A stretch of DNA of 64,000 nucleotides from an uncultured Duncaniella sp. (GCA_910578615.1 CAJTRI010000009.1:63079-127078), one strand, 5' to 3'. Counted from the first letter of the stretch, positions 27,658 to 36,710 are shown. Program-made: numbers and translations. The notes: a model not told the origin generated them from the sequence alone.

Positions 27658-29115
27658 ATGGACAGAAAACAACGTATCGCAAGCCGACACAACGGAACGA
27701 CCTCCCGTCTAAACGAGTCAGCACTACGCCTTGACAGGGTCATGGAGCGGGCGGGCATCCCCTCCTCCCGCAAAGAAGAATTCCTGTCGTGGGCCATCGA
27801 CTCATTATGGAAAAGTTTCAATGAAGAACGAATGAACAAGAGAATAGTCATAGAACAGGAAATAAAGAATCTCGGTATCAGACTCCCAAACGGAACCGTA
27901 GGCAAATACTACCAAGCCTCGTTCAGGCTCCCGTCTGAAAAAGTATCGCACGTGGAGATGACCGGCGCAGACGAACTCGGCCTCGTATTCGTGATGACCG
28001 AAGACGGCACCTGCATACTGTCAGGCAGACCGTCGAAAACCAATGATTTCAATCTTAAACTGCGCTTCCGAACCGAAGGATGGGCCGAAGGAGACCCGGT
28101 CTCCGAAATGGTCATCCCGGTCGCTTTCAACCCAAATCCGCGAGACCTGTGGAAAGACATTCCCACCGACCGCAACATACCGTATTACAAACCTGACAGC
28201 GAGAACGGATATCTGAAAGTAGAGTGCGGAGCTGACGGCTCGTCAAGAAAGGACATCGTGGCTGCCAGCCGGCGCGGACGAAGCCATGCCCAGGAAGGAA
28301 AGGCCCGGGATGACCATTTCAGACTATTCCACTGCGACGACTCTGACTGGTACATCATAGCCGTGGCCGACGGGGCCGGTTCGGCAAAATACTCGCGCAA
28401 AGGTTCATGGGTGGCATGTGATACAGTCGTCTCCCACTGCAAACAGCTCCTTCTGGACAACGCTCCGTTCGAGGAGGCTATCATGGCATACCATAATGAC
28501 CGCCAAGACACGGACAAGCGCAACGCCCTCACACGCCACGTCTATGACATAGTCTTCAAAGGAGCGGTAAAAGCCCATGAAGCCGTCAGCCAGCTTGCCT
28601 CTCTTGACGAGACAACCAAACCAAAGGACTTCGCTACCACCCTGATGTTTGCCATCTGTAAAAAATACACTTTCGGATGGTTTATAGCCTCATTCTGGGT
28701 AGGAGACGGGGCTATGTGTATCTATGACGAAACAGCCGGAACAGCCAAACTCCTCGGCACACCTGACGAAGGTGAATTCTCAGGCCAGACCCGTTTCCTC
28801 ACCATGCCCGAGGTGCTCCGTGAGAAAGACGCCGTAAGCAAGAGACTGCGCATGGCCATAGTCCCCGACTTCACAGCCCTGTTCCTCATGACCGACGGCG
28901 TCTCTGACCCCATGTTCGAGACAGACAGGAACCTCAACGACTATACCCGCTGGAAGGAATTCTACAACAAACTCAAAACAGGCTTCCCGGAGGATTCCAT
29001 CGGAGGCGTAGACCTCTCTGACGACAACGAATCAGCCAAAGACCAGCTGCTTAGATGGCTGGACTTTTGGAGTCCCGGCAACCACGATGACCGTACAATA
29101 GCAATCCTTTACTAA
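27658..29115 (+). CDS. PP2C-family serine/threonine phosphatase of the TerY-P triad
   Basis: A metal-dependent protein phosphatase of 485 residues. The N-terminal part (1-190) is unusual: a short helical region, then a beta-rich segment. The PP2C domain covers about 200-485, with the metal-ligand motif AVADGAGSAKYS (Asp238), DFATTLMFAI, FLMTDGVSDPMF and the final aspartates in HDDRTIAIL. It probably reverses phosphorylation by the kinase-like protein encoded 12 nt downstream. The TerY/PP2C/kinase order matches the TerY-P triads described from comparative genomics. Targets are not known. Confidence 0.9.
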   Translation: MDRKQRIASRHNGTTSRLNESALRLDRVMERAGIPSSRKEEFLSWAIDSLWKSFNEERMNKRIVIEQEIKNLGIRLPNGTVGKYYQASFRLPSEKVSHVEMTGADELGLVFVMTEDGTCILSGRPSKTNDFNLKLRFRTEGWAEGDPVSEMVIPVAFNPNPRDLWKDIPTDRNIPYYKPDSENGYLKVECGADGSSRKDIVAASRRGRSHAQEGKARDDHFRLFHCDDSDWYIIAVADGAGSAKYSRKGSWVACDTVVSHCKQLLLDNAPFEEAIMAYHNDRQDTDKRNALTRHVYDIVFKGAVKAHEAVSQLASLDETTKPKDFATTLMFAICKKYTFGWFIASFWVGDGAMCIYDETAGTAKLLGTPDEGEFSGQTRFLTMPEVLREKDAVSKRLRMAIVPDFTALFLMTDGVSDPMFETDRNLNDYTRWKEFYNKLKTGFPEDSIGGVDLSDDNESAKDQLLRWLDFWSPGNHDDRTIAILY

Positions 29116-29127
29116 ATCCGTTGACCC

Positions 29128-30609
29128 ATGGCCAAAACTATCAGGCTCACAGCCACTGACGGAAGTCCCGTCGAATTCGTTGACGAAGTCATAGGCAGCG
29201 GTGCCATGAAAGACGTCTATTTCAGCCCGGACAAAAAATATGTCGTTGGTTTCTTCCGCGAAAGGCAGGATGCCAATTCCAAAGACAGGCTCCAAAACAT
29301 AGTCGGAAAATACCGTGAACGCATATTCGGACAGATAGGAGGCGATTATTGGGAAAACCTTTTCTGCTGGCCCACAAAACTCGTGGAATGGAACGGACGG
29401 CTCGGCATCGTATGTCCAGCCTATCAGAAACACTTCTTTTTCAGTGACGGGATGTTCAAGGGAAAGGAGAAGGAAGGAAAATGGTTCGCATCCGCCAAAC
29501 TGCGCAACAAGTTCCTGAAACCTGACCAGAAAGGTACATGGCTTAGCCATTACCACATGTGCATACAGATAGCTCGTGCCGTCAGACGCCTCCATGCAGC
29601 CGGACTCGCCCACTCCGACCTCTCATACAAAAACGTCCTCGTTGACCCGCAGACAGGCAGGGCCGCCGTCATAGACTGTGACGGTCTTGTCGTTCCGGGC
29701 AAATATCCCCCCGACGTGGTGGGAACACCCGACTTCATCGCACCCGAAGTGCTCCAAACAAGGTCGCTGAAAATCGGTGATCCTGCCAAGAAGCTGCCAA
29801 GCATACAGACTGACCGCCACGCACTGGCCGTGCTCATATACATGTACCTTCTCTATCGCCACCCGCTACGAGGCGGGAAGGTCAACGACCTTGACGCTGC
29901 CAGAGACGAAGAGCTGTCCATGGGAGAGAAGGCTCTCTTCATCGAACATCCCACCGACAAGAGCAACCGCCCAAAGGTGGACAATCTGGCTCCGAGCGAA
30001 CTGCCGCAGGGAGATGTCACAAAACTCCCCTACACCATCTGCGGCCCCTATCTCAAAGAGCTTTTTGACAGGGCCTTCATAGACGGACTGCACGACCCGT
30101 CCAAGCGCCCCACCGCCGATGAATGGGAACTGGCCCTCGTCAAGACCACCGACCTGATGCAGCCATGCCAAAACCCCGACTGCGAGGCTCACTGGTTCGT
30201 ATTTGACAACTCCACAAAACCACGCTGCCCCTTCTGCGGAAAGGAATACCACGGCCAGCTGCCAGTGCTGAATCTGTATTACTCACCCTCCCACGGCAAG
30301 TTCCTGCCAGAGAACTACCGTCTGATGGTCTATGACAAACAGTCTCTCTACATGTGGCATGCCAACCGCTTCATCACACCCAACGAACGCACAAAACCAG
30401 AGGACAGGAAGCCTGTGGGAGACTTCCATTTCCACAACGGCAGATGGATACTCATCAACCGACGCCTCGGAGACATGTGGGATGTAACCGAACAACCAAA
30501 GCGCCAGATCAAGGCAGGCGAATATGTAGAGCTGACCGAAGGGCGCAAAATCCTCTTGTCAGGCGAGGACGGAGGACGCCTGATAGTGGTGCAGCTTGTC
30601 AATAACTAA
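29128..30609 (+). CDS. Atypical protein kinase with C-terminal zinc ribbon (TerY-P triad)
   Basis: A 493-residue kinase-fold protein. The catalytic loop HSDLSYKN (162-169) is complete. The DFG site reads DCDG (183-186), and VVGTPDFIAPEV serves as the activation/APE segment. In the N-lobe, strand beta-3 reads KKYVVGFFRER after GSGAMKDVYFS, without an obvious VAIK lysine, so the ATP contact may differ. At about 348-372 a cysteine set (CQNPDCEAH and CPFCGKEYH) forms a zinc ribbon. The C-terminal 120 residues are beta-rich and unassigned. It is the partner of the preceding PP2C and TerY proteins. Confidence 0.88.
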   Translation: MAKTIRLTATDGSPVEFVDEVIGSGAMKDVYFSPDKKYVVGFFRERQDANSKDRLQNIVGKYRERIFGQIGGDYWENLFCWPTKLVEWNGRLGIVCPAYQKHFFFSDGMFKGKEKEGKWFASAKLRNKFLKPDQKGTWLSHYHMCIQIARAVRRLHAAGLAHSDLSYKNVLVDPQTGRAAVIDCDGLVVPGKYPPDVVGTPDFIAPEVLQTRSLKIGDPAKKLPSIQTDRHALAVLIYMYLLYRHPLRGGKVNDLDAARDEELSMGEKALFIEHPTDKSNRPKVDNLAPSELPQGDVTKLPYTICGPYLKELFDRAFIDGLHDPSKRPTADEWELALVKTTDLMQPCQNPDCEAHWFVFDNSTKPRCPFCGKEYHGQLPVLNLYYSPSHGKFLPENYRLMVYDKQSLYMWHANRFITPNERTKPEDRKPVGDFHFHNGRWILINRRLGDMWDVTEQPKRQIKAGEYVELTEGRKILLSGEDGGRLIVVQLVNN

Positions 30610-30641
30610 CCGGCCAGACAATAATCAAAAACATCTAAATA

Positions 30642-31070
30642 ATGAACAACCCCAACAACATCAACTTTTCACCCCGTATCGCCAAAGGACTGGCATGGGG
30701 AGTTGCCGGCATCATCCTGCTTATAGTGGCCATGGCGTTCGTCAGACCATGGTATAACGTATGGTCTCAGGAGATGGAAGGCAAGGCTGAGTTTGCCAAG
30801 GCTGAGCAAAACCGAAAGATCAAGATCGAGGAGGCTAAGGCAAATCTTGAAGCCGAGAAACTCAACGCACAGGCGGAAATAGAGCGTGCCAAGGGTGCGG
30901 CTGAGGCAATCCGTATCGAAAACGGCTCGTTAACCCCCACATATATACAATATCTCTGGGTGCGCCAGCAGTCGAACCTAAGCGGAAAGACAGTCATCTA
31001 CATCCCGACAGAGGCCAATCTTCCAATTCTCGAATCCACCAGAGCGCTCATCAACAACGAACAGGAATAA
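30642..31070 (+). CDS. Short SPFH-like membrane stalk protein
   Basis: A 142-residue protein. It has one membrane helix (about 17-36), then a charged coiled coil of Ala/Glu/Lys repeats (about 44-90). The tail (GSLTPTYIQYLWV and GKTVIYIPTEANLPI) resembles the C-terminal end of stomatin/prohibitin/HflC-type proteins. The SPFH beta domain is absent, so it looks like a stalk and tail without a head. It could oligomerise and bring the kinase or the Ca2+ pump to a membrane site. It lies 32 nt after the kinase and 27 nt before the pump gene. Confidence 0.8.
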   Translation: MNNPNNINFSPRIAKGLAWGVAGIILLIVAMAFVRPWYNVWSQEMEGKAEFAKAEQNRKIKIEEAKANLEAEKLNAQAEIERAKGAAEAIRIENGSLTPTYIQYLWVRQQSNLSGKTVIYIPTEANLPILESTRALINNEQE

Positions 31071-31097
31071 AATACAGAAAAACATTCAGAATACCGT

Positions 31098-33749
31098 ATG
31101 AATAAAAACCAGCACTACAACGGCTTGACCGATGCAGAAGTATCAGAAAGCCGTAAACTCCACGGCGCCAACATCCTTACGCCGCCTGAAACAGATCCAC
31201 TGTGGAAGAGGTTTCTCGAAAAGTTCGGAGATCCGCTCATAATCATCCTTATGATAGCCGGTGTCCTCTCCATAGGCATATCATGTTATGAATTCTGGGG
31301 TCTCGGACAAGGCGCCAACGTGTTTTTCGAACCTGTCGGCATCTTTATCGCCATACTGCTTGCAACGGGCCTTGCCTTCTACTTCGAGCTGAAAGCCGAC
31401 AAGGAGTTCGCCCTCCTCAACCAGGTCAATGACGACGAGCCGGTACAAGTGATACGCAACGGCAATGCCATGCAGATAGCCCGAAAGGACGTTGTGGTAG
31501 GAGACATCGTGATTCTCAACACCGGCGAAGAGGTGCCTGCCGATGGCGAACTACTCGAAGCCGTCTCGCTCAATATCGACGAGTCTACACTCACGGGCGA
31601 ACCGATGGCTCACAAAACCACTGACAAGGCCCTCTTTGACAAGGAAGCCACATTCCCCTCCGACCATGCCATGCGTGGCACCAAGGTGATGGAAGGACAC
31701 GGCGTAATGCGCGTATTTGCCGTAGGTGACAAGACTGAGAACGGCAAAGTGTTCGAAGCCGCACAGATAGACGACAGCGTCAAGACACCGCTCAACGAAC
31801 AGCTTGAAGGACTCGGCGACCTCATCACCAAGATATCCTATGGTTTTGCGACAGCCATAATCATAGGCCGCATAATCATGTATTTCGTTAACGTGGCCGA
31901 CTTTGACTGGGTATCATTCATAGCCTACGTATTACAAACACTGATGATTGCCGTCACGCTTATCGTCGTGGCCGTCCCCGAGGGACTGCCAATGGCCGTG
32001 ACCCTCTCGCTTGCCTACTCTATGAGGCGAATGCTCAAAACCAACAACCTTGTGCGCAAGATGCATGCCTGTGAGACAATGGGAGCCACAACCGTTATCT
32101 GTACCGACAAGACCGGCACACTGACCCAGAACCAGATGCAGGTCTATAAGACCAACTTCTTCGGCAACCCTTCTGACGATGTGCTCTATGAAGGAATCGC
32201 TGTCAATTCCACGGCTCAGCTCGACCTTTCAGGCGCAAAACCACAGGTTCTCGGCAACCCCACCGAGGGCGCGCTGCTCCTATGGCTAAAAGAACGCGGC
32301 ATCAACTACATGGATTTAAAGGACAAGGCGACCCGTGTAGAGGAACTACCCTTCACCACCGAACGCAAATACATGGCCACCGTGGTGAAATCATCCACCG
32401 GCAAGACCATCCTGTATGTCAAGGGTGCTCCCGAAATCATATTCGGCATGTGCCGCAATACCGCCGGAGTCACCAAAGAGGAAATCGACGCCCGGCTGCT
32501 CGAATACCAGAACCAAGCCATGCGCACCCTTGGATTCGCATATCAGGAAATAGCCGAAGGTGACAAGACAATATCCGACAACAAGGTAGTGGCCGAAAAT
32601 CTCACATTCCTCGGCATAGTGGCCATCTCAGACCCTGTGCGTGCCGATGTCCCCGATGCCGTACGCGAAGTGATCAACGCCGGAATCAAGGTGAAGATAG
32701 TCACCGGCGACACACCGGGCACAGCCAAAGAGATAGGTCGTCAGATAGGGCTGTGGAACGATTCTACCGACACCGACCGCGATATCATAACAGGCGTGGA
32801 ATTCGCCGAACTATCTGATAGCCAGCTCCGCGAACGCGTGGGTGATCTTAAAATCATAGCCCGAGCCCGCCCCATGGACAAGAAAAGACTCGTTGAAGCC
32901 CTCCAAGCCAACAACGAGGTAGTAGCGGTAACCGGCGACGGAACCAACGACGCCCCCGCACTCAAAAGCGCACACGTGGGTCTGTCAATGGGCGACGGAA
33001 CATCCGTAGCCAAGGAGGCATCAGACATCACCATCATTGACAACTCCTTCTCCTCAATAGGACGTGCCGTGATGTGGGGACGGTCACTCTTCCAGAACAT
33101 CCAGCGCTTCATCCTGTTCCAGATGACCGTCAACGTAGCGGCATGTTTCATAGTGCTTGCCGGTGCATTCATGGGTATGGAATCACCCCTAACGGTGACA
33201 CAGATGCTGTGGGTCAACCTCATCATGGATACCTTTGCCGCGATGGCACTCGCCTCGCTCCCGCCGTCGGCATCTGTCATGAACGACAGACCGCGCTCTC
33301 GACAGGCTTTCATAATCAACACCCCTATGTGGAAATCAATCATAGGAGTGGGTGGACTTTTCTTCCTCTTCCTCGTCGGACTGCTCTATTACTTCGAGCA
33401 CACCGATATAACCTGCCTCACCCAGATCGGAAGCGTACCCATGCACGGCAACACCGGGCTGTCAGGTTATGAGCTGTCCCTGTTCTTCACCATATTCGTC
33501 TTCCTCCAATTCTGGAACATGTTCAACGCCCGCGCCTTCGAGACCGGTCGTTCGGCATTCCACTTCAAAGACTGCGGCGGCTTCCTGCTGATAGCCCTCT
33601 TCATCCTATTAGGCCAGATTGCCATCGTGACAATCGGAGGAGAGTTTTTCAGCGTAGAACCTCTCAAAATCATTGACTGGGTAATCATCATAGCCTCCAC
33701 TTCCATAGTGTTATGGATAGGAGAGTTCCTAAGACTGTTCAGGAAATAA
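31098..33749 (+). CDS. Calcium-translocating P-type ATPase, type IIB (PMCA-like)
   Basis: An ATP-driven pump exporting Ca2+ from the cytoplasm. The 883 residues contain the cation-ATPase N-terminus (HGANILTPPE), the actuator TGEP motif, the helix-4 ion site VVAVPEGLPMAVTLS typical of type II Ca2+ pumps, and phosphorylation Asp337 in CTDKTGTLTQ. The nucleotide domain has KGAPE and the hinge VTGDGTNDAPALK; six C-terminal membrane helices follow. It is the last gene of the operon, before a perfect terminator. Its place behind three TerD genes ties the operon to calcium handling. Confidence 0.93.
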   Translation: MNKNQHYNGLTDAEVSESRKLHGANILTPPETDPLWKRFLEKFGDPLIIILMIAGVLSIGISCYEFWGLGQGANVFFEPVGIFIAILLATGLAFYFELKADKEFALLNQVNDDEPVQVIRNGNAMQIARKDVVVGDIVILNTGEEVPADGELLEAVSLNIDESTLTGEPMAHKTTDKALFDKEATFPSDHAMRGTKVMEGHGVMRVFAVGDKTENGKVFEAAQIDDSVKTPLNEQLEGLGDLITKISYGFATAIIIGRIIMYFVNVADFDWVSFIAYVLQTLMIAVTLIVVAVPEGLPMAVTLSLAYSMRRMLKTNNLVRKMHACETMGATTVICTDKTGTLTQNQMQVYKTNFFGNPSDDVLYEGIAVNSTAQLDLSGAKPQVLGNPTEGALLLWLKERGINYMDLKDKATRVEELPFTTERKYMATVVKSSTGKTILYVKGAPEIIFGMCRNTAGVTKEEIDARLLEYQNQAMRTLGFAYQEIAEGDKTISDNKVVAENLTFLGIVAISDPVRADVPDAVREVINAGIKVKIVTGDTPGTAKEIGRQIGLWNDSTDTDRDIITGVEFAELSDSQLRERVGDLKIIARARPMDKKRLVEALQANNEVVAVTGDGTNDAPALKSAHVGLSMGDGTSVAKEASDITIIDNSFSSIGRAVMWGRSLFQNIQRFILFQMTVNVAACFIVLAGAFMGMESPLTVTQMLWVNLIMDTFAAMALASLPPSASVMNDRPRSRQAFIINTPMWKSIIGVGGLFFLFLVGLLYYFEHTDITCLTQIGSVPMHGNTGLSGYELSLFFTIFVFLQFWNMFNARAFETGRSAFHFKDCGGFLLIALFILLGQIAIVTIGGEFFSVEPLKIIDWVIIIASTSIVLWIGEFLRLFRK

Positions 33750-33772
33750 CAAGACATCCGCACATCCATCCG

Positions 33773-33806
33773 AAAAAAGAGACAATCCCGGGATTGTCTC
33801 TTTTTT
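33773..33806. terminator. Perfect palindromic terminator ending the ter-like operon
   Basis: GAGACAATCCC directly followed by GGGATTGTCTC (33779-33800) is flanked by six A and six T residues. The palindrome has no spacer and would work in both directions. Confidence 0.9.
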
Positions 33807-33944
33807 CATAGGCATAAATCATTGCAATATTCATAGTCACAACGTTTAAGTAAAATATTGTTAATATTTGCTAACCAATTAAAATTTTTACTCCGCACTC
33901 GTTAATAATTAGATGATAACTTTCATTAGTGGTGGAATTTTGAT

Positions 33945-33952
33945 TAATTTTG
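33945..33952 (+). promoter_or_regulatory. -7 box of the purH-mre-rod operon
   Basis: TAATTTTG fits TAnnTTTG, 28 nt before the purH ATG. TTTC at 33921-33924 with a 20-nt spacer is a partial -33 element. Confidence 0.65.
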
Positions 33953-33980
33953 CACTCTGAAAAAATCCAATAGTTACCGC

Positions 33981-35531
33981 ATGTCTGACAACAAGAAAAT
34001 CAAGACGGCCCTGGTGTCGGTCTTTCACAAGGACGGCTTGGAAGAAATCCTGGCCCTGCTCAATAACAACGGAGTAAAATTCCTCTCAACCGGCGGCACC
34101 CGCTCATTTATCGAAAGTCTCGGATACGAATGTGCGGCTGTGGAGGATCTCACAGGCTATCCCTCTATACTCGGAGGCCGCGTCAAGACACTCCATCCCA
34201 AAGTGTTCGGCGGTATACTCAACCGTCGTGACAACGCCGGAGACCGCGAACAGATTGCAAAATACGAAATTCCCGAGATTGACCTCGTCATCGTCGATCT
34301 CTATCCTTTCAGCGCCACGGTGGCATCAGGTGCTCCCGAGGCCGACATAATTGAAAAAATCGACATAGGCGGCATCTCTCTTATCCGTGGCGCGGCCAAG
34401 AACTATAAGGACGTGGTGATCGTAGCCTCAAAGGCTCAGTATGCCCCCCTCGCCGAAATGCTCCGCCGCAACGGTTCGGAGTCATCACTCGAAGAGCGTC
34501 GCTGGTTTGCCGGACAGGCTTTTGCCGTTTCATCAGGCTACGACTCCGACATCTACAACTACTTTGCCTCCACCGAGGTTGAAAGCCCCATACCATCATG
34601 CGAGGAGCTTCGCATAGCGTTTGATGACTCCAAGCCTATGCGCTATGGCGAGAACCCCCATCAGAAAGGCACATTCTACGGCAAGTTTGACGAGATGTTC
34701 GACCAACTCCACGGCAAGGAGATTTCATATAACAACCTTCTTGACATCGATGCCGCTGTCTGTCTCATCTCCGAATTTGGCACAGACACCCCCACTTTCG
34801 CCATCCTCAAACACAACAACGCCTGCGGTCTCGCGACACGTCCCACCATCGCAGAGGCATGGAAAGACGCTCTTGCAGGCGACCCTGTCAGCGCCTTCGG
34901 CGGCGTCCTTATCACCAACGGTACCGTTGACGCGACAGCCGCAGAGGAAATCAACAAAATCTTCTTCGAGGTGATCATAGCCCCCGACTATACATCCGAG
35001 GCCCTTGACATACTCAAACAGAAGAAAAACCGCATCATCCTCGTCCAGAAGACCCCGCTGACCACAACACGCCAGTTCCGCTCATGCCTCAACGGCGCCC
35101 TCGTCCAGGATCGTGACCTCAAAATCGAGACTCTTGACGACCTCAGACAGGTAACGACCCTCGCCGTCACTCCCGAACAGGCTTCTGACCTCCTGTTTGC
35201 CAACAAGATAGTAAAAAACTCCAAGAGCAACGCCATAGTTCTTGCCAAGGACAACATGCTTCTTGCCAGCGGCGTAGGACAGACTTCACGTGTGGACGCA
35301 CTCAGGCACGCCATCGAGAAGGCCACATCGTTCGGTCTCGACCTCAACGGAGCCGTCATGGCTTCCGATGCCTTCTTCCCCTTCCCTGACTGCGTAGAAA
35401 TCGCAGGCAAGGCCGGAATCAAGGCAGTGGTTCACCCCGGAGGCTCCATCCGCGACAACGAAAGCGTGGACTACTGCAACGCCAACGGCATCGCAATGGT
35501 GACCACCGGCTTCCGCCACTTCAAGCACTAA
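33981..35531 (+). CDS. purH: Bifunctional AICAR formyltransferase / IMP cyclohydrolase
   Basis: Catalyses the last two steps of purine synthesis, from AICAR to FAICAR to IMP. The 516 residues are of normal length. The N-terminal MGS-like cyclohydrolase domain shows FLSTGGTRSFIE, GRVKTLHPKVFGGIL and LYPF. The transformylase domain has MRYGENPHQKGTFYG, LKHNNACGLA and the C-terminal GIAMVTTGFRHFKH. It heads an operon with the cell-shape genes (mreB begins 37 nt later), coupling purine supply with cell-wall elongation genes on one transcript. Confidence 0.97.
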   Translation: MSDNKKIKTALVSVFHKDGLEEILALLNNNGVKFLSTGGTRSFIESLGYECAAVEDLTGYPSILGGRVKTLHPKVFGGILNRRDNAGDREQIAKYEIPEIDLVIVDLYPFSATVASGAPEADIIEKIDIGGISLIRGAAKNYKDVVIVASKAQYAPLAEMLRRNGSESSLEERRWFAGQAFAVSSGYDSDIYNYFASTEVESPIPSCEELRIAFDDSKPMRYGENPHQKGTFYGKFDEMFDQLHGKEISYNNLLDIDAAVCLISEFGTDTPTFAILKHNNACGLATRPTIAEAWKDALAGDPVSAFGGVLITNGTVDATAAEEINKIFFEVIIAPDYTSEALDILKQKKNRIILVQKTPLTTTRQFRSCLNGALVQDRDLKIETLDDLRQVTTLAVTPEQASDLLFANKIVKNSKSNAIVLAKDNMLLASGVGQTSRVDALRHAIEKATSFGLDLNGAVMASDAFFPFPDCVEIAGKAGIKAVVHPGGSIRDNESVDYCNANGIAMVTTGFRHFKH

Positions 35532-35568
35532 ACACTCTCTCTAACAAAAGACAAGCACCTACTTAAAC

Positions 35569-36588
35569 ATGGGTATATTATCATTCACCAAGGAAATCGC
35601 CATTGACCTGGGCACGGCCAATACGATTATCATACACAACGACAAAATCGTCATTGACGAGCCTTCAATCGTGGCCATCGAAAAGCGAACAGGCAAGCTC
35701 AAAGCTGTCGGACGTCAGGCCAAGCTCATGCAGGGCAAGGAGAATGACGACATCGAGACAATCCGTCCGCTCCGCAAGGGTGTGATAGCCAACTTCAACG
35801 CCGCCGAGATGATGATACGCGGCCTCATAAAGAAGGCAAGCTCCAAAAGCAACTGGTTCTCACCCTCCATGAAGATGGTCGTAGGCATTCCCTCTGGTTC
35901 GACCGAGGTTGAGATACGCGCCGTGCGTGACTCTTCCGAACATGCCGGAGGTCGTGACGTCTACATGATCTACGAACCTATGGCAGCAGCTCTCGGTATA
36001 GGTATAGACGTCCTCGCACCACAGGGCAACATGATTGTAGACATAGGTGGCGGAACCACAGAGATCGCCGTCATCTCTCTCGGCGGTATCGTCTCCAACA
36101 AAAGCATACAGGTAGCCGGAGACGACCTCACTGACGACATCATGGAGCACATGAGCCGTGTGCACAATGTGAAAGTAGGCGAGCGTACAGCCGAACAGAT
36201 CAAAATCCACGTAGGCTCCGCCCTGACCGAACTTGAAAATCCGCCGGAGGATTACATCGTCCACGGGCCAAACAAAATGACCGCGCTCCCCATGGAGGTG
36301 CCTGTAAGCTATCAGGAGATTTCACACTGTATAGAGAAATCAATCTCGCGCATCGAGGCAGCCGTGCTCCAAGCCCTTGACGAGACTCCGCCCGAACTCT
36401 ACTCCGATATCGTCATGAACGGTATCTTCCTTGCCGGAGGCGGCGCAATGCTGCGAGGTCTTGACAAACGACTCACCGACAAGATCGGCATCCAGTTCCA
36501 CATAGCCGAGGATCCGCTCCTTGCTGTTGCCAAGGGTACTGGCGTGGCGCTCAAAAACATCGAGACATTCTCGTTCCTCATACGCTGA
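35569..36588 (+). CDS. mreB: Rod shape-determining protein MreB
   Basis: A bacterial actin that forms membrane-associated filaments and positions the elongation machinery. It has 339 residues. The phosphate-1 motif is IDLGTANT, phosphate-2 is VDIGGGTTEIAVI and the adenosine motif is LAGGGAMLRGLD. An N-terminal amphipathic start (GILSFTKE) is present. It is followed by mreC, mreD, mrdA and rodA in the order usual for this module. Confidence 0.97.
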   Translation: MGILSFTKEIAIDLGTANTIIIHNDKIVIDEPSIVAIEKRTGKLKAVGRQAKLMQGKENDDIETIRPLRKGVIANFNAAEMMIRGLIKKASSKSNWFSPSMKMVVGIPSGSTEVEIRAVRDSSEHAGGRDVYMIYEPMAAALGIGIDVLAPQGNMIVDIGGGTTEIAVISLGGIVSNKSIQVAGDDLTDDIMEHMSRVHNVKVGERTAEQIKIHVGSALTELENPPEDYIVHGPNKMTALPMEVPVSYQEISHCIEKSISRIEAAVLQALDETPPELYSDIVMNGIFLAGGGAMLRGLDKRLTDKIGIQFHIAEDPLLAVAKGTGVALKNIETFSFLIR

Positions 36589-36619
36589 TTGATATTTTCC
36601 CGTAAGATACCACTGATGC

Positions 36620-36672
36620 GCCAGACAGCATGGACATGCTTCTGCAAGTCCGTGCCGTCTGGCACTCTTTTT
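36620..36672 (+). terminator. Hairpin between mreB and mreC (possible attenuator)
   Basis: GCCAGACAGCATGGA (36620-36634) pairs, with two mismatches, with TCCGTGCCGTCTGGC (36649-36663), followed by CTTTTT. It lies inside the operon, so it could lower expression of the downstream genes. Confidence 0.6.
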
Positions 36673-36710
36673 AAAACCAAGGTTTCACGGTTTTATCCAC
36701 CGATTACCAC

